This document shows, piece after piece, positions 1-8,637 of a stretch of 64,000 bases of DNA. The translations under genes and the position numbers were made by a program. A model generated the notes under the pieces. That model did no database searches. It saw nothing but the letters and a program-made list of their open reading frames with translations, and was not told where the DNA came from. This stretch comes from Exiguobacterium sp. SL-9 (GTDB lineage: Bacteria > Bacillota > Bacilli > Exiguobacteriales > Exiguobacteriaceae), in assembly GCF_004336985.1 (NCBI RefSeq), contig NZ_SJUO01000004.1, positions 248,001 through 312,000 of the forward strand, in the 5' to 3' direction. Each line of letters begins with the position of its first letter. Position 1 is the first letter of the stretch.

Positions 1-1281
1 AAGTGCGGCGACCGATCCATCTTCCGCGCTGACGACTTCCGTTCCGAACTGGAGCGTCCCTTTGCCGTCTGGCGTGTCTTTAATGACTTGGACCCGTTGT
101 CCGGCGACGACGATTTCCCAGTCCTCGTTCTTCGCAGTCGGGATGAACTCACGGAGCTCGTCCATTCGTTTGTCATGCGACAACAGCACCTGCTCAATCA
201 AATATTTCGTGAGCGGCATCTCTTTCGCCCCGGCCGCGAGCATCGTCACGACGTTGTATGGTTTGACCGATTGGATGAGGTCGAGGTTTGAGCCCGTCTT
301 CAAGAACTTCGGCGTAAAGCCGGCAAACGGCCCGAACAACAACTCTTTGCGCCCTTCGATGAAACGCGTGTCGAGGTGCGGCACCGACATCGGCGGTGCG
401 CCGACTTTCGCTTTGCCATATACTTTCGCGTTGTGTTGTTCGATGACGTCACGGTTCTTACAGACGAGGAACAAACCGCTCACCGGGAAGCCACCGATAT
501 GCTTCGATTCGGGGATGCCCGTCTTCTGAAGGAGCGGCAGGCTGCCGCCACCGCCACCGATAAACAGGAATGGTGCTGTGTGCGTTTCAATCGTGTTCGC
601 CTGAATATCCTTTACTTTCACTTCCCATAGTCCGTTGTCCAACCGTTTGACGTCCTCGACACTATGCTTGTAATTGACCTCGACGCCTTGGCCGGTCAAA
701 TGATCGAACAGCATCCGTGTGAGCGCGCCGAAATTGACGTCGGTGCCTGAGTCGATTTTCGTCGCCGCGATCGGCTCATCGACGGAACGCCCTTCCATGA
801 CGATCGGCATCCAGTCACGGAGCTGTTCCGGGTCATCCGATAAAACCATCCCTTCGAACAACGGATTATTTGTTAGCGCTTCCAAACGTTTTTTCAAGAA
901 GCGGACATCGTTCTCGCCTTGGACCATACTCATATGTGGAATCGAACGGATGAACGCTTCCGGATTTTGAATCAAACCTTTATTGACGAGATGCGCCCAA
1001 AACTGACGCGAGATTTGGAACTGCTCATTGACGTTGATCGCTTTCGAGATATCGAGCGTGCCATCCGCCTTCTCGGTCGTATAGTTTAACTCGCAGAGGG
1101 CAGCATGCCCCGTCCCGGCGTTGTTCCATTCGTTCGAACTCTCTTCCCCTGCACTTTCGAGCTTTTCAAACACTTTGACTTCCCACTCTGGTACGAGCTC
1201 TTTAAAGAGCGACCCGAGCGTCGCACTCATGATCCCTGCCCCAATCAAAATGACGTCTGTTTTCTTTTGAACACTGCTCAT
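1..1281 (-). CDS. mqo: malate:quinone oxidoreductase, 3' end beyond window
   Basis: Oxidises malate to oxaloacetate at the membrane and passes electrons to quinone (TCA cycle, FAD-dependent). The minus-strand reading frame is open from the ATG at 1281 to the window edge, giving 427 residues; the family is about 490-500 long, so roughly 70 C-terminal residues are missing here. The N-terminus has a dinucleotide-binding motif ([14 protein letters not shown], about residues 10-23), followed by the family-typical stretches [17 protein letters not shown] and [18 protein letters not shown] purine-rich AAGGATGG precedes the start. It is divergent from the Nudix gene, with a 150-base AT-rich gap between them. 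The family call is firm from the translated sequence. Confidence 0.93.
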   Translation of the reverse strand, partial: MSSVQKKTDVILIGAGIMSATLGSLFKELVPEWEVKVFEKLESAGEESSNEWNNAGTGHAALCELNYTTEKADGTLDISKAINVNEQFQISRQFWAHLVNKGLIQNPEAFIRSIPHMSMVQGENDVRFLKKRLEALTNNPLFEGMVLSDDPEQLRDWMPIVMEGRSVDEPIAATKIDSGTDVNFGALTRMLFDHLTGQGVEVNYKHSVEDVKRLDNGLWEVKVKDIQANTIETHTAPFLFIGGGGGSLPLLQKTGIPESKHIGGFPVSGLFLVCKNRDVIEQHNAKVYGKAKVGAPPMSVPHLDTRFIEGRKELLFGPFAGFTPKFLKTGSNLDLIQSVKPYNVVTMLAAGAKEMPLTKYLIEQVLLSHDKRMDELREFIPTAKNEDWEIVVAGQRVQVIKDTPDGKGTLQFGTEVVSAEDGSVAAL

Positions 1282-1505
1282 GAAAACCCCATCCTTCTCC
1301 CCTGGATTTGTGTATGAGACGATTCGGTAAATCCCCATTCGCCGACTCGCCCCGTTTATAATTGTTATATTGATTATAACGCTTTTGTGATGTTTGATAA
1401 GGGTTAAGTACGGAAAAACTTTTTTAGAGATTCTTGTATAGTCAGCTCTACTTAACTAGGGATGTTATGATGAAAACTATGAATATGAAAGAGAATGAGG
1501 TAGCT

Positions 1506-1922
1506 ATGATGAAAAAGAAAGTTAAAGTAGTTGCAGCAGTGATCGAAAACGAAAATCAAGAAATTCTCTGCGCTCTTCGCTCAACGAATATGTTGATTCC
1601 AAATATGTGGGAGTTCCCTGGTGGAAAAGTTGAAGACGGTGAGAATTTGCAAGAAGCACTCGAACGTGAGATTTCTGAAGAGTTAGCTTGTGAAATCACT
1701 GCGCACGAAGTGATTAATGAACATGTACATGAATATGAAACGTTCATCATTCAATTGATTTCATTGCGTGCTGAGTTAAAATCAGGAACGCCTACCGCGA
1801 CAGAACACGATGCGTTAATTTGGTTAAAACGCGATAACTTACATTCCCTCGTTTGGGCCCCGGCAGATATTCCCGCTGTCAACGACGTCATCAAGCAAAC
1901 GACAAAAGCCGAGAACGTGTAA
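1506..1922 (+). CDS. MutT/NudG-type (deoxy)nucleoside triphosphate pyrophosphohydrolase
   Basis: A Nudix enzyme of about 138 residues, the size of MutT-like pyrophosphohydrolases that hydrolyse modified NTPs such as 8-oxo-dGTP. The Nudix box starts at G40 (GKVEDGE) and continues as REISEEL, giving the metal-binding glutamates; the glycine normally found near its end is replaced (ACEI). The start is uncertain: ATG codons occur at 1464, 1467, 1506 and 1509. 1506 was chosen because TGAGG lies just upstream and the Nudix fold then begins where expected. The gene is visibly AT-richer than most of the window and converges on the helicase gene, sharing its terminator. The substrate is not readable from sequence. 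Confidence 0.85.
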   Translation: MMKKKVKVVAAVIENENQEILCALRSTNMLIPNMWEFPGGKVEDGENLQEALEREISEELACEITAHEVINEHVHEYETFIIQLISLRAELKSGTPTATEHDALIWLKRDNLHSLVWAPADIPAVNDVIKQTTKAENV

Positions 1923-1943
1923 TCCCCTCACGTCTCGGCTTTT
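1904..1943. terminator. bidirectional terminator between Nudix and helicase genes
   Basis: GCCGAGAACGTG pairs with CACGTCTCGGC (one bulged base). The stem is flanked by an A-run on the left and a T-run on the right, so it can terminate both converging genes. It overlaps the last codons of the Nudix gene. Confidence 0.85.
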
Positions 1944-1944
1944 A

Positions 1945-4824
1945 TTAATGCGTTTGTTCATGTAAGTAGTCATAAATTTGTTGGTCAACGCTTTCTTGAA
2001 GAAGTAGGTTCATCGTGACAACCGATAACTCTTGTCCGTCTTGATTCAGCATTGTCGTATCTTGAACAGATTCGCGATCCGGTTTGACTTCACCCAAATA
2101 GTAGAAATCTCCGCCTTCATCATCATCCTTTTTCACAAAGAGATGAATATCGATCTCTCTTTCCTGTGCCTCAATGATTTTACGTACTTCTTCCGATTTT
2201 GTCGTTCTTCTACTTCTCGTATACCAATGAAATACCTCTGGATTAATAAAGGAGTCTCCGTAATTGACGCTAGCTTCAATGTCTTCACCCTTATGGTACG
2301 TGACAAAAATTGGACAAGTTTGATGTTTTATTTTATAGCCATAAATCGTTGATTGTTCTTCTTTATCCCAATTCAACAAGCGGCAAGCATCTTTCCTCGT
2401 GTACTTTTCAAGTCGGGTTAATGGTTTTGTTTGGTCGTATCGTTGACCTCTAGCTAAGGAGGCGGTTAATACATCTTTAAACAGCTGAGTAAACCACTCA
2501 TTTTTTAATAAAAATTGCATATGAGATGAAAATTTATATATTTCATTCTCCCATGAAATTAGAGTTTCTCCACCATACTTTAAGCGATCAGCATCTTTAA
2601 AAAAGTTTAATGACAATACGTTCTCTAAAGAGTGAATGGTAGCTTTGTCATTCCGTATTTCATGTTTACGCAAATGATGAATAAAGTCTTCTTTATTCAA
2701 GCTCTCCTGCTCCAATAGAAGTTGCATTAACAATGTCTCATGTACTCGTTTTCCTGATAATAACTCTTGGCTCACCATCAACAGAATTTTAGAGTGAACG
2801 GAGGGAAGATCAGGGAGATCATGCTCCACTATATTCAAAAATGCACCGTAATGACCCTTCTTTGTTCCAATAACAATTGGATCCATTGAATAATGTTCAA
2901 CAAAATCGCTTAGCATCGGAGATCTGCCTAAACGATTTTTCAGATTGTGATAAGCCTCTTTTAACACTTTTAAGTCAGTTAGTTTTGCTTGATTTATCGA
3001 TTCGTAAATGCGCTCTTTTGCGATGGCTTCAAAATTAATAGTTGACGTGCCAGAAATATAGCTACGATCGATCACTTTTCTCCGAATCGAATCTTTATTT
3101 TGAGACCGGTCTCCAGATAAGGCGACTGGAATCAAATAGTTATTCTTATAGTTCGCAATAAAATCAACAACTGTCACGTATTGTTTTGAACTATGCTTTC
3201 GTAATCCTCGTCCTAGTTGTTGAATAAAAATAATACTAGATTCAGTCTGACGTAACATGACAACTTGATTGATGCTCGGAATATCAATTCCTTCGTTGAA
3301 TATATCAACTGTTAAAATGTAATCTAAGCGACCTTCTTCCAAGTTAGTCACTTCTACTTGTCTTTTTTCTTGCGAATCATCTCCGGTTAAAGCACATGTT
3401 CTAAAACCTCGACGATTCAATTCTTCAGAAAGTCGTTTCGCTTCTCGTTTTGAACTACAGAACATCAAACCACACAAACGCTCCCCCGAAAAACCATAGT
3501 AATCAATCTTGTCTATAATTCTTGTCACTCGTTCCTCTGACACGAGCTGATTGAATACATCAATCTCTACTTGATCTCCACTCACCTCAAGGTCTGTCAC
3601 CCCAAAGTAGTGAAACGGGCATAACATATCTTCTTCAAGCGCTTCTTGCAATCGAATCTCATATGCAATGTTGTAATCAAACAGCTTAAATAAATCATAT
3701 CCATCTGAGCGTTCAGGAGTTGCCGTCATTCCTAGTAAAAATTCTGGCGTAAAGTGCTCAATAATTCGTTGATACGTAGTCGCTCCTGCCCGATGACTTT
3801 CATCAATTAGGATATAATCGAATGCGTTTCGGTCAAACTGATTTAGGGTTTCATGTTTAGAAATCGTTTGAATGGTCGCAAACACATATTTAGCATGTAT
3901 AGCTCTACTCGTTCCAGAAAGAACTCCAAAATCTTCTTCTTTCCCCCCGATTACTCGCTGAAAATCCTGTTTTGCCTTTTGCAGAATTTGCTCCCGATGA
4001 ACGATAAATAGCATTCGCTTCGGTCGATAGCGACGAACATCAAAAGCGGCTAAATATGTTTTACCCGTACCAGTCGCTGACACGACGAGCGCTCTTGTAT
4101 TTCCATTTGCACGAACGGCCTCAATTCCATTTAAAGCTGCTAATTGCATCGAATTAGGTTCTACTTGTAACGCTTCTTTTAATCGATTTACTCCGTACGA
4201 GTCGGGAAACTCAGCTACACGTTCTCCGAAGACAGGACGATACGAACGTTCGTAAGCTGATATCCATTCAGGTGTCAACGGGACTGCAACATTCCACATT
4301 TCTTCAAATTGATTGAGGAAGTGTCCGACAATTTCGCCATTCTCGTGAGAGGTCAACTTCAGATTCCACTCGTAATTTGTCTTTAACGCTCCAGACGTCA
4401 AATTAGAACTTCCAACAATTAATGAGTAATACTCTTTGTGTTGAAAAATGTATCCCTTAGAGTGGAATGCCTCAACTTCTGAAATGCGAATATCTACATT
4501 TTTCAGTTTTAATAGTTCTTTGAAGACTTTAGGTTGATTAAAGTATTGGTACGTCGAAGTCATGATTTTTCCCCGGATACCTTTGTTATGTAAGTCGGAA
4601 AGCGTAGATTTTAACGTAGCTAAGCCCGCCTCCGTAATAAACGCAACAGAGAATAAGAAAGATTGGCATCCCTTCAGTTCATCTAGAAGCGAAGTGAGTA
4701 CATCTTGTCGCTTATGCTTTTCATTCATTAATAACTCAGGTTTAAATGGACTCACGTGATGATGATGCTTATCAATGAAACCCTTTTCTAACGAATTTTT
4801 GAGTTGTTCTATAAAATGGGTCAT
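1945..4824 (-). CDS. PLD-like / superfamily 2 helicase / DUF3427 protein
   Basis: A 959-residue protein with three visible parts. (1) An N-terminal phospholipase-D-like region with H121-x-K123 and GSSN (138-141); the aspartate of the canonical HKD motif is not evident. (2) An SF2 helicase core with Walker A SATGTGKT (about 249-256), the DESH box (341-344), LLGMTATPERSDG and the motif VI region QQLGRGLRKH. (3) A C-terminal region like DUF3427. The start at 4824 is set by GGAGG five bases upstream; a TTG five codons earlier is inside that RBS. Proteins of this build are often found in accessory and defence regions. The role here (DNA processing or defence) is inference. It is AT-rich relative to its neighbours, which suggests acquisition. 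Confidence 0.88.
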   Translation of the reverse strand: MTHFIEQLKNSLEKGFIDKHHHHVSPFKPELLMNEKHKRQDVLTSLLDELKGCQSFLFSVAFITEAGLATLKSTLSDLHNKGIRGKIMTSTYQYFNQPKVFKELLKLKNVDIRISEVEAFHSKGYIFQHKEYYSLIVGSSNLTSGALKTNYEWNLKLTSHENGEIVGHFLNQFEEMWNVAVPLTPEWISAYERSYRPVFGERVAEFPDSYGVNRLKEALQVEPNSMQLAALNGIEAVRANGNTRALVVSATGTGKTYLAAFDVRRYRPKRMLFIVHREQILQKAKQDFQRVIGGKEEDFGVLSGTSRAIHAKYVFATIQTISKHETLNQFDRNAFDYILIDESHRAGATTYQRIIEHFTPEFLLGMTATPERSDGYDLFKLFDYNIAYEIRLQEALEEDMLCPFHYFGVTDLEVSGDQVEIDVFNQLVSEERVTRIIDKIDYYGFSGERLCGLMFCSSKREAKRLSEELNRRGFRTCALTGDDSQEKRQVEVTNLEEGRLDYILTVDIFNEGIDIPSINQVVMLRQTESSIIFIQQLGRGLRKHSSKQYVTVVDFIANYKNNYLIPVALSGDRSQNKDSIRRKVIDRSYISGTSTINFEAIAKERIYESINQAKLTDLKVLKEAYHNLKNRLGRSPMLSDFVEHYSMDPIVIGTKKGHYGAFLNIVEHDLPDLPSVHSKILLMVSQELLSGKRVHETLLMQLLLEQESLNKEDFIHHLRKHEIRNDKATIHSLENVLSLNFFKDADRLKYGGETLISWENEIYKFSSHMQFLLKNEWFTQLFKDVLTASLARGQRYDQTKPLTRLEKYTRKDACRLLNWDKEEQSTIYGYKIKHQTCPIFVTYHKGEDIEASVNYGDSFINPEVFHWYTRSRRTTKSEEVRKIIEAQEREIDIHLFVKKDDDEGGDFYYLGEVKPDRESVQDTTMLNQDGQELSVVTMNLLLQESVDQQIYDYLHEQTH

Positions 4825-4935
4825 ACGTACCTCCAACATGATTTATACTAAATTCAAATAATTCCAATACTAAGATTTTATTTTACATATATTTCATTAT
4901 TAGCTTCTGCATAAAAATGATCAAGGAGGAACTTC

Positions 4936-5487
4936 ATGTCTACGTTCTATCTCATCCGTCATTGCTCGGCCACTGGCCAAGAGCCGGACGCCCCGCTCAC
5001 CGTGGCCGGCGAACAGCAAGCACTCGCCCTCGCTGAATTTTTTCAAGACATTCCCGTCAATCGCATCATCTCGAGCGACTATACGCGAGCCATCGCCTCG
5101 ATTACACCGCTCGCCGTATCCAAGCAGCTGACCATTGAGACAGAGCCGAAGTTGCGCGAGCGCATCCTCTCGCTCGAACCGCGCGACGATTGGTTCGAGC
5201 TGTTGCGTCACTCGTTCTCCGACGCCTCGTTCAGCTTACCGGGCGCAGAGTCGGGACAAGACGCGACGGACCGGATCTTGAGCGTCATCGATCCACTCGA
5301 CGACGTAAAAGGCGCGACCGTCCTCGTGACGCACGGCAACCTGCTCGCGTTGCTTCTTCAACATGTGGATAACCGCTATGACTTCGACACGTGGCGTAAT
5401 CTCAGCAATCCTGATGTCTATCGCCTCGAGATTGTGGATAACTCTTGGTCCGTGAATCGTGTCTGGTCTGTCCCTGCCTGTGGATAA
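4936..5487 (+). CDS. histidine phosphatase (phosphoglycerate mutase-like) family protein
   Basis: A 183-residue phosphatase with the catalytic RHC motif at residues 8-10 (the histidine is phosphorylated in the family) and the second histidine in VTHGNLLALLL near residue 135. The chain is shorter than glycolytic phosphoglycerate mutase and resembles the small phosphatases of Bacillales; the substrate cannot be inferred. AAGGAGG stands six to seven bases before the ATG. Its last 125 bases contain four perfect DnaA boxes (see separate entry), two of them spelled by the codons for V-D-N. It converges with the degV-family gene on a shared terminator. Confidence 0.88.
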   Translation: MSTFYLIRHCSATGQEPDAPLTVAGEQQALALAEFFQDIPVNRIISSDYTRAIASITPLAVSKQLTIETEPKLRERILSLEPRDDWFELLRHSFSDASFSLPGAESGQDATDRILSVIDPLDDVKGATVLVTHGNLLALLLQHVDNRYDFDTWRNLSNPDVYRLEIVDNSWSVNRVWSVPACG

Positions 5488-5498
5488 CGTTATCCACA
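5364..5498. promoter_or_regulatory. cluster of four perfect DnaA boxes
   Basis: Exact TGTGGATAA / TTATCCACA 9-mers at 5364-5372, 5433-5441, 5479-5487 (all reverse) and 5490-5498 (forward). The last two form an inverted pair spanning the stop codon of the phosphatase gene. About 0.5 exact boxes would be expected by chance in 64 kb counting both strands, so four in 135 bases is notable. It lies about 56 kb from dnaA. A DnaA-titrating or regulatory cluster is the natural reading; function is inferred. Confidence 0.7.
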
Positions 5499-5500
5499 GA

Positions 5501-5530
5501 AAAAGCCGCCTCGTGAATGAGACGGCTTTC
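5501..5530. terminator. bidirectional terminator
   Basis: GCCGCCTC pairs with GAGACGGC (one mismatch), flanked by AAAA on the left and TTTCGTTTTATTTTT on the right. It serves the converging phosphatase and degV-family genes. Confidence 0.8.
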
Positions 5531-5533
5531 GTT

Positions 5534-6397
5534 TTATTTTTCCACAAAGAACATCGAGATGGCTCCGAGGCCGACGTGCGTCCCGACCGAGACGCCCATC
5601 TGCATGAGATAAATCTCGCCTTTGAAGTCGGATTCGGCTTGAATCTTCGCCTTCAAGTTCTCGGCAATCTTTTGATCTGACGTATAGCCGATGATGACGA
5701 AGTTGGTAATGTCGTTGTCGCAACGTTTGATGAACTCGTCCGTATAGTGCTTGAGCACTTTACGCGTTCCCCGTTCTTTGGCGACGATGGCCCCTTTTCC
5801 GTTCTTCATGCTCATGATCGGTTTGACCATCAACAGCTTGCCGATGATTGCGCTCGCGTTCGAGATGCGGCCGCTTTTGATCAAGTGATCCAAGTCGTCG
5901 ACCGACAAGAAGTGCTTCACTTTCATTTTGTACTTTTCGTTGAAATCGACAAGTTCCTCGAACGTCGCCCCAGCTTCACGCATCTGGGCGCTCTTCATCA
6001 AGAGCCAGCCGCTCCCGTGACTCATCGAACGTGAGTCGACGATATGAATCTTCACCGTCGAATCGGGATGCGCCTCTTCGAAGTATTCTTTTCCGAGCAC
6101 GGCCGATTGATACGACCCGCTCGTCCCGCTCGACATACAGATACATAGAATCTCATCATGTCCGCTCTCGACGGCCTCTTCCATCAACTTCATAAATGTC
6201 GCCGGGCTCGGCATCCCCGTCGTCGGGAATTCCGGTAGCGCTTCCAACATTCCGTAAAACTCATCGGGTTGGATGTCGACACGGTCCTCATACGATTTAT
6301 TGTCAATCGTGATGATGAGCGGCGCGACGCCAATCTCATATTTTGCTAAAATGTCATCGGATAAATCACAAGTTGAATCTGCTAGTAATTTTATCAT
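5534..6397 (-). CDS. DegV family fatty-acid-binding protein (FakB-like)
   Basis: A 287-residue EDD-fold protein. DegV/FakB proteins hold a fatty acid that FakA phosphorylates so that exogenous fatty acids can enter phospholipid synthesis. Visible family signs are KLLADSTCDL at the N-terminus, TGMPSP, MSSGTSGSYQSA (the lipid-contacting loop) and DLDHLIKSGRIS. The start was placed at ATG 6397 because TTTGGAGGG lies five bases upstream; a TTG four codons earlier is part of that RBS. It is a single gene with its own terminator. Which fatty acid it binds cannot be read, and fakA is not in the window. Confidence 0.9.
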   Translation of the reverse strand: MIKLLADSTCDLSDDILAKYEIGVAPLIITIDNKSYEDRVDIQPDEFYGMLEALPEFPTTGMPSPATFMKLMEEAVESGHDEILCICMSSGTSGSYQSAVLGKEYFEEAHPDSTVKIHIVDSRSMSHGSGWLLMKSAQMREAGATFEELVDFNEKYKMKVKHFLSVDDLDHLIKSGRISNASAIIGKLLMVKPIMSMKNGKGAIVAKERGTRKVLKHYTDEFIKRCDNDITNFVIIGYTSDQKIAENLKAKIQAESDFKGEIYLMQMGVSVGTHVGLGAISMFFVEK

Positions 6398-6486
6398 GGT
6401 ACCCTCCAAATAATCGCCCTGAGTGACGAGAATCGTCCTAGACCACTACGTCGATTCAGACGTCACGATAGGACTTCTCCATTGTA

Positions 6487-6999
6487 TCAGATATGGAGGG
6501 GGAGATGTTTTTTTGCCAGGCCCGAATATGCGCTTGTTTGCTCGTGTCGAAGCAGCCATTCCTTCCGCCAGAGGCCGCCCGCATAACCCGTCAACGTCCC
6601 GTTCGATCCGATGACGCGATGGCACGGGATGACGATGCTCAATCGGTTGCGTCCGTTGGCGCTGCCGACGGCCCGCACGGCACGGGCCCGTCCGAGTGTC
6701 ACGGCCAGTTCGCGATACGAGGTCGTCTCGGCGTATGGAATCATGACCAGCGCCTGCCACACGTCCTGTTGAAACACCGTCCCCTGCACCTCATACGGGA
6801 ATGTGAACGCGCGGCGACGTCCGCTGAAATACTCCTCGATTTCTCGGTAGCACGTATTCAACACGTCCGGCGTCATCTCCTCCGCTTCAAAGCAGACGTC
6901 AGTACGTTCGACGAACAGGATGGAGCGGATGGCCGTCTCTGTCCCGACAATCTCCAGAATTCCAATCGGACTCACATAGTCCAGTCTATACGTCTCCAT
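6487..6999 (-). CDS. ogt: methylated-DNA--[protein]-cysteine S-methyltransferase
   Basis: Removes alkyl groups from O6-alkylguanine by suicidal transfer to its own cysteine. The 170-residue protein has the active-site PCHRV with C126, preceded by the DNA-contacting region YRELAVTLGRARAVRAVGSANGRN. Start ATG 6999 has GGAGG seven bases upstream and lies inside the 3' end of the alkA gene (14-base overlap). It is the last gene of an adaA-alkA-ogt operon. The order and overlaps point to co-translation of an adaptive response to alkylation. Confidence 0.93.
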   Translation of the reverse strand: METYRLDYVSPIGILEIVGTETAIRSILFVERTDVCFEAEEMTPDVLNTCYREIEEYFSGRRRAFTFPYEVQGTVFQQDVWQALVMIPYAETTSYRELAVTLGRARAVRAVGSANGRNRLSIVIPCHRVIGSNGTLTGYAGGLWRKEWLLRHEQTSAYSGLAKKHLPLHI

Positions 7000-7885
7000 A
7001 CAATGACCTCCATAAATAGAATGTGGCGTACGCTTCCCACCCCGCAAAGCGTTCCCCGTACTGCCTCACTTCGTCTGCCGTCAACTTGTCGCTTCGCCCG
7101 AGATGATGCTTTAACGCCTGATGCAGACCAGCGTCAGCAGCCGGGAACGCCGTCGGATCTTGAAAACACTTCATCCTTACATACGCGGCCGTCCACTCCC
7201 CGACACCGCGCAAGCTCAGCAACCGTTCATGCATCACGTCGGATGACTTGTTCCGTAACTGCTGTTTCGACAATCGTCCGTCCGTCATCTCCTGGGCGAT
7301 GCCGATGATATATTCTGCTTTCCGGGTGCTGAATTGAAGTGGTCTCAGTTCACTCGGATCGAGGAGCGCAATCGTCTCAGGATTGGGGAAAGCCCAGTAC
7401 GTCACGCCGTCCACCTTACGGGATGGTCCATATTGCTCGACGAACCGTCGTTTCAGCGTATAGGCGAACGACAGTGTGATCTGTTGGCCAATGACGGCCC
7501 ACGCGAGCGCCTCGAACAAGTCAGGGAACCCGATCAGGCGTAGCCCCTCGTACTCTCGGACGAGCGGACGCAACAGTTCATCCGTCTCAGCCATTCGCAC
7601 GAACGCGGCGACGTCTTGGTCGAGGTCGAACCAGTCACGGACGTATCGCTCCACATGTTCTTGTTCCGCGCTCGTGATGATGTCTTCCGGGAACACGATG
7701 ACGAGCCCTTGGGACGTCTCCCTGATGTCCCCTAGCAGCAATCGTCCGTCTACATCGAACAGCTTTAAGACGGACGTTTCGCGGGCGACATGCATCACTT
7801 CGTCGTTTGAGCGTCGTAAAAACTGCAGACATTGTTGAAAGTCAAACGGAGCGGTGACGTGAATCTGGAATGATGCGCGACTCAT
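6986..7885 (-). CDS. alkA: DNA-3-methyladenine glycosylase II
   Basis: Excises alkylated bases (3-methyladenine and others) in base excision repair. The 299-residue sequence has an N-terminal AlkA-like domain, WAVIGQQITLSFAYTLKRR, the helix-hairpin-helix LRGVGEWTAAYVRM and the catalytic aspartate in FPAADAGL. It overlaps adaA upstream by 44 bases and ogt downstream by 14 bases, so the three are one transcript with tight translational coupling. The N-terminus begins with SFQIHVTAPFDF, which fits the start used. Confidence 0.92.
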   Translation of the reverse strand: MSRASFQIHVTAPFDFQQCLQFLRRSNDEVMHVARETSVLKLFDVDGRLLLGDIRETSQGLVIVFPEDIITSAEQEHVERYVRDWFDLDQDVAAFVRMAETDELLRPLVREYEGLRLIGFPDLFEALAWAVIGQQITLSFAYTLKRRFVEQYGPSRKVDGVTYWAFPNPETIALLDPSELRPLQFSTRKAEYIIGIAQEMTDGRLSKQQLRNKSSDVMHERLLSLRGVGEWTAAYVRMKCFQDPTAFPAADAGLHQALKHHLGRSDKLTADEVRQYGERFAGWEAYATFYLWRSLYGDV

Positions 7886-8429
7886 TGGCTCCCCCCTTTC
7901 GATATAGGCTCGGTGAACATCCCTTTAGCTGTCGGAAGACGCGATAAAAGTTGGATGGGGTTTGAAATCCGACCTCATAACAGATGGCGAGATTGCTCAT
8001 GTCCGTCGTCCGCAACAAATGGGCCGCCTTGTCGATGCGAACCTTTTCGAGCAGACGGCGCGGCGTCTCGCCCGTCGCTTGCGTGAACGTCCGCTCGACG
8101 TAGAACGGGCTCAAGTTGACATGCTCGGCAATTTCCTCGAGCTTGAGCGGCCGTTTGTAATGCGTGAGCACGAACGCCGTCACGTCATGGACGAGCGCAC
8201 TCGCCGGACTACGGTCAACCTCGGGCTGACATCGCTTGCACGGCCGAAAACCGAACGACTCCGCTTCCGCTTTCGTCTCATAAAAATCGACGTTCTCCCG
8301 TTTCGGTTTCCGTGAGCGGCACGAGGGCCGACAGTAAATCCCGGTCGTCTTGACCGCGGTATAGAATTGTCCGTCATACGCCGCGTCACACGCGAGCACT
8401 TTCTCCCACTTCTCTTCAAACGTCAGCAT
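7842..8429 (-). CDS. adaA: AdaA-like methylphosphotriester-DNA methyltransferase / AraC-type activator
   Basis: Senses DNA methylation damage by taking a methyl group from phosphotriesters and then activates alkylation-repair genes. At 195 residues it matches B. subtilis AdaA, which lacks the C-terminal O6-alkylguanine domain of E. coli Ada. The Ada zinc/acceptor cysteines are C33 and C37 (YCRPSC) and C64, C67 (CKRC). An AraC-type HTH follows (LEEIAEHVNLSPFYVERTF and a second helix pair ending SPSLYRK). It is first in the operon, upstream of alkA and ogt, and so probably autoregulates all three. Confidence 0.93.
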   Translation of the reverse strand: MLTFEEKWEKVLACDAAYDGQFYTAVKTTGIYCRPSCRSRKPKRENVDFYETKAEAESFGFRPCKRCQPEVDRSPASALVHDVTAFVLTHYKRPLKLEEIAEHVNLSPFYVERTFTQATGETPRRLLEKVRIDKAAHLLRTTDMSNLAICYEVGFQTPSNFYRVFRQLKGCSPSLYRKGGANESRIIPDSRHRSV

Positions 8430-8637
8430 CTCAGTCCCCCCTTTTGTTTTACTGTATCAGATTGATTTTCGTTCACTCGTCCTGTTTCTTGCGCTTACAA
8501 TCTATATTCCCTTGGTTCACGAATCTCATTGATTTTGAATCCGTCTTCCCGTCTGACTCGTACTATGATTACACGACTCGATTGAGTACACTTTAGCTAA
8601 TCAAGATTTCGATAGTTTGTCAGAAGGAGCACATACG

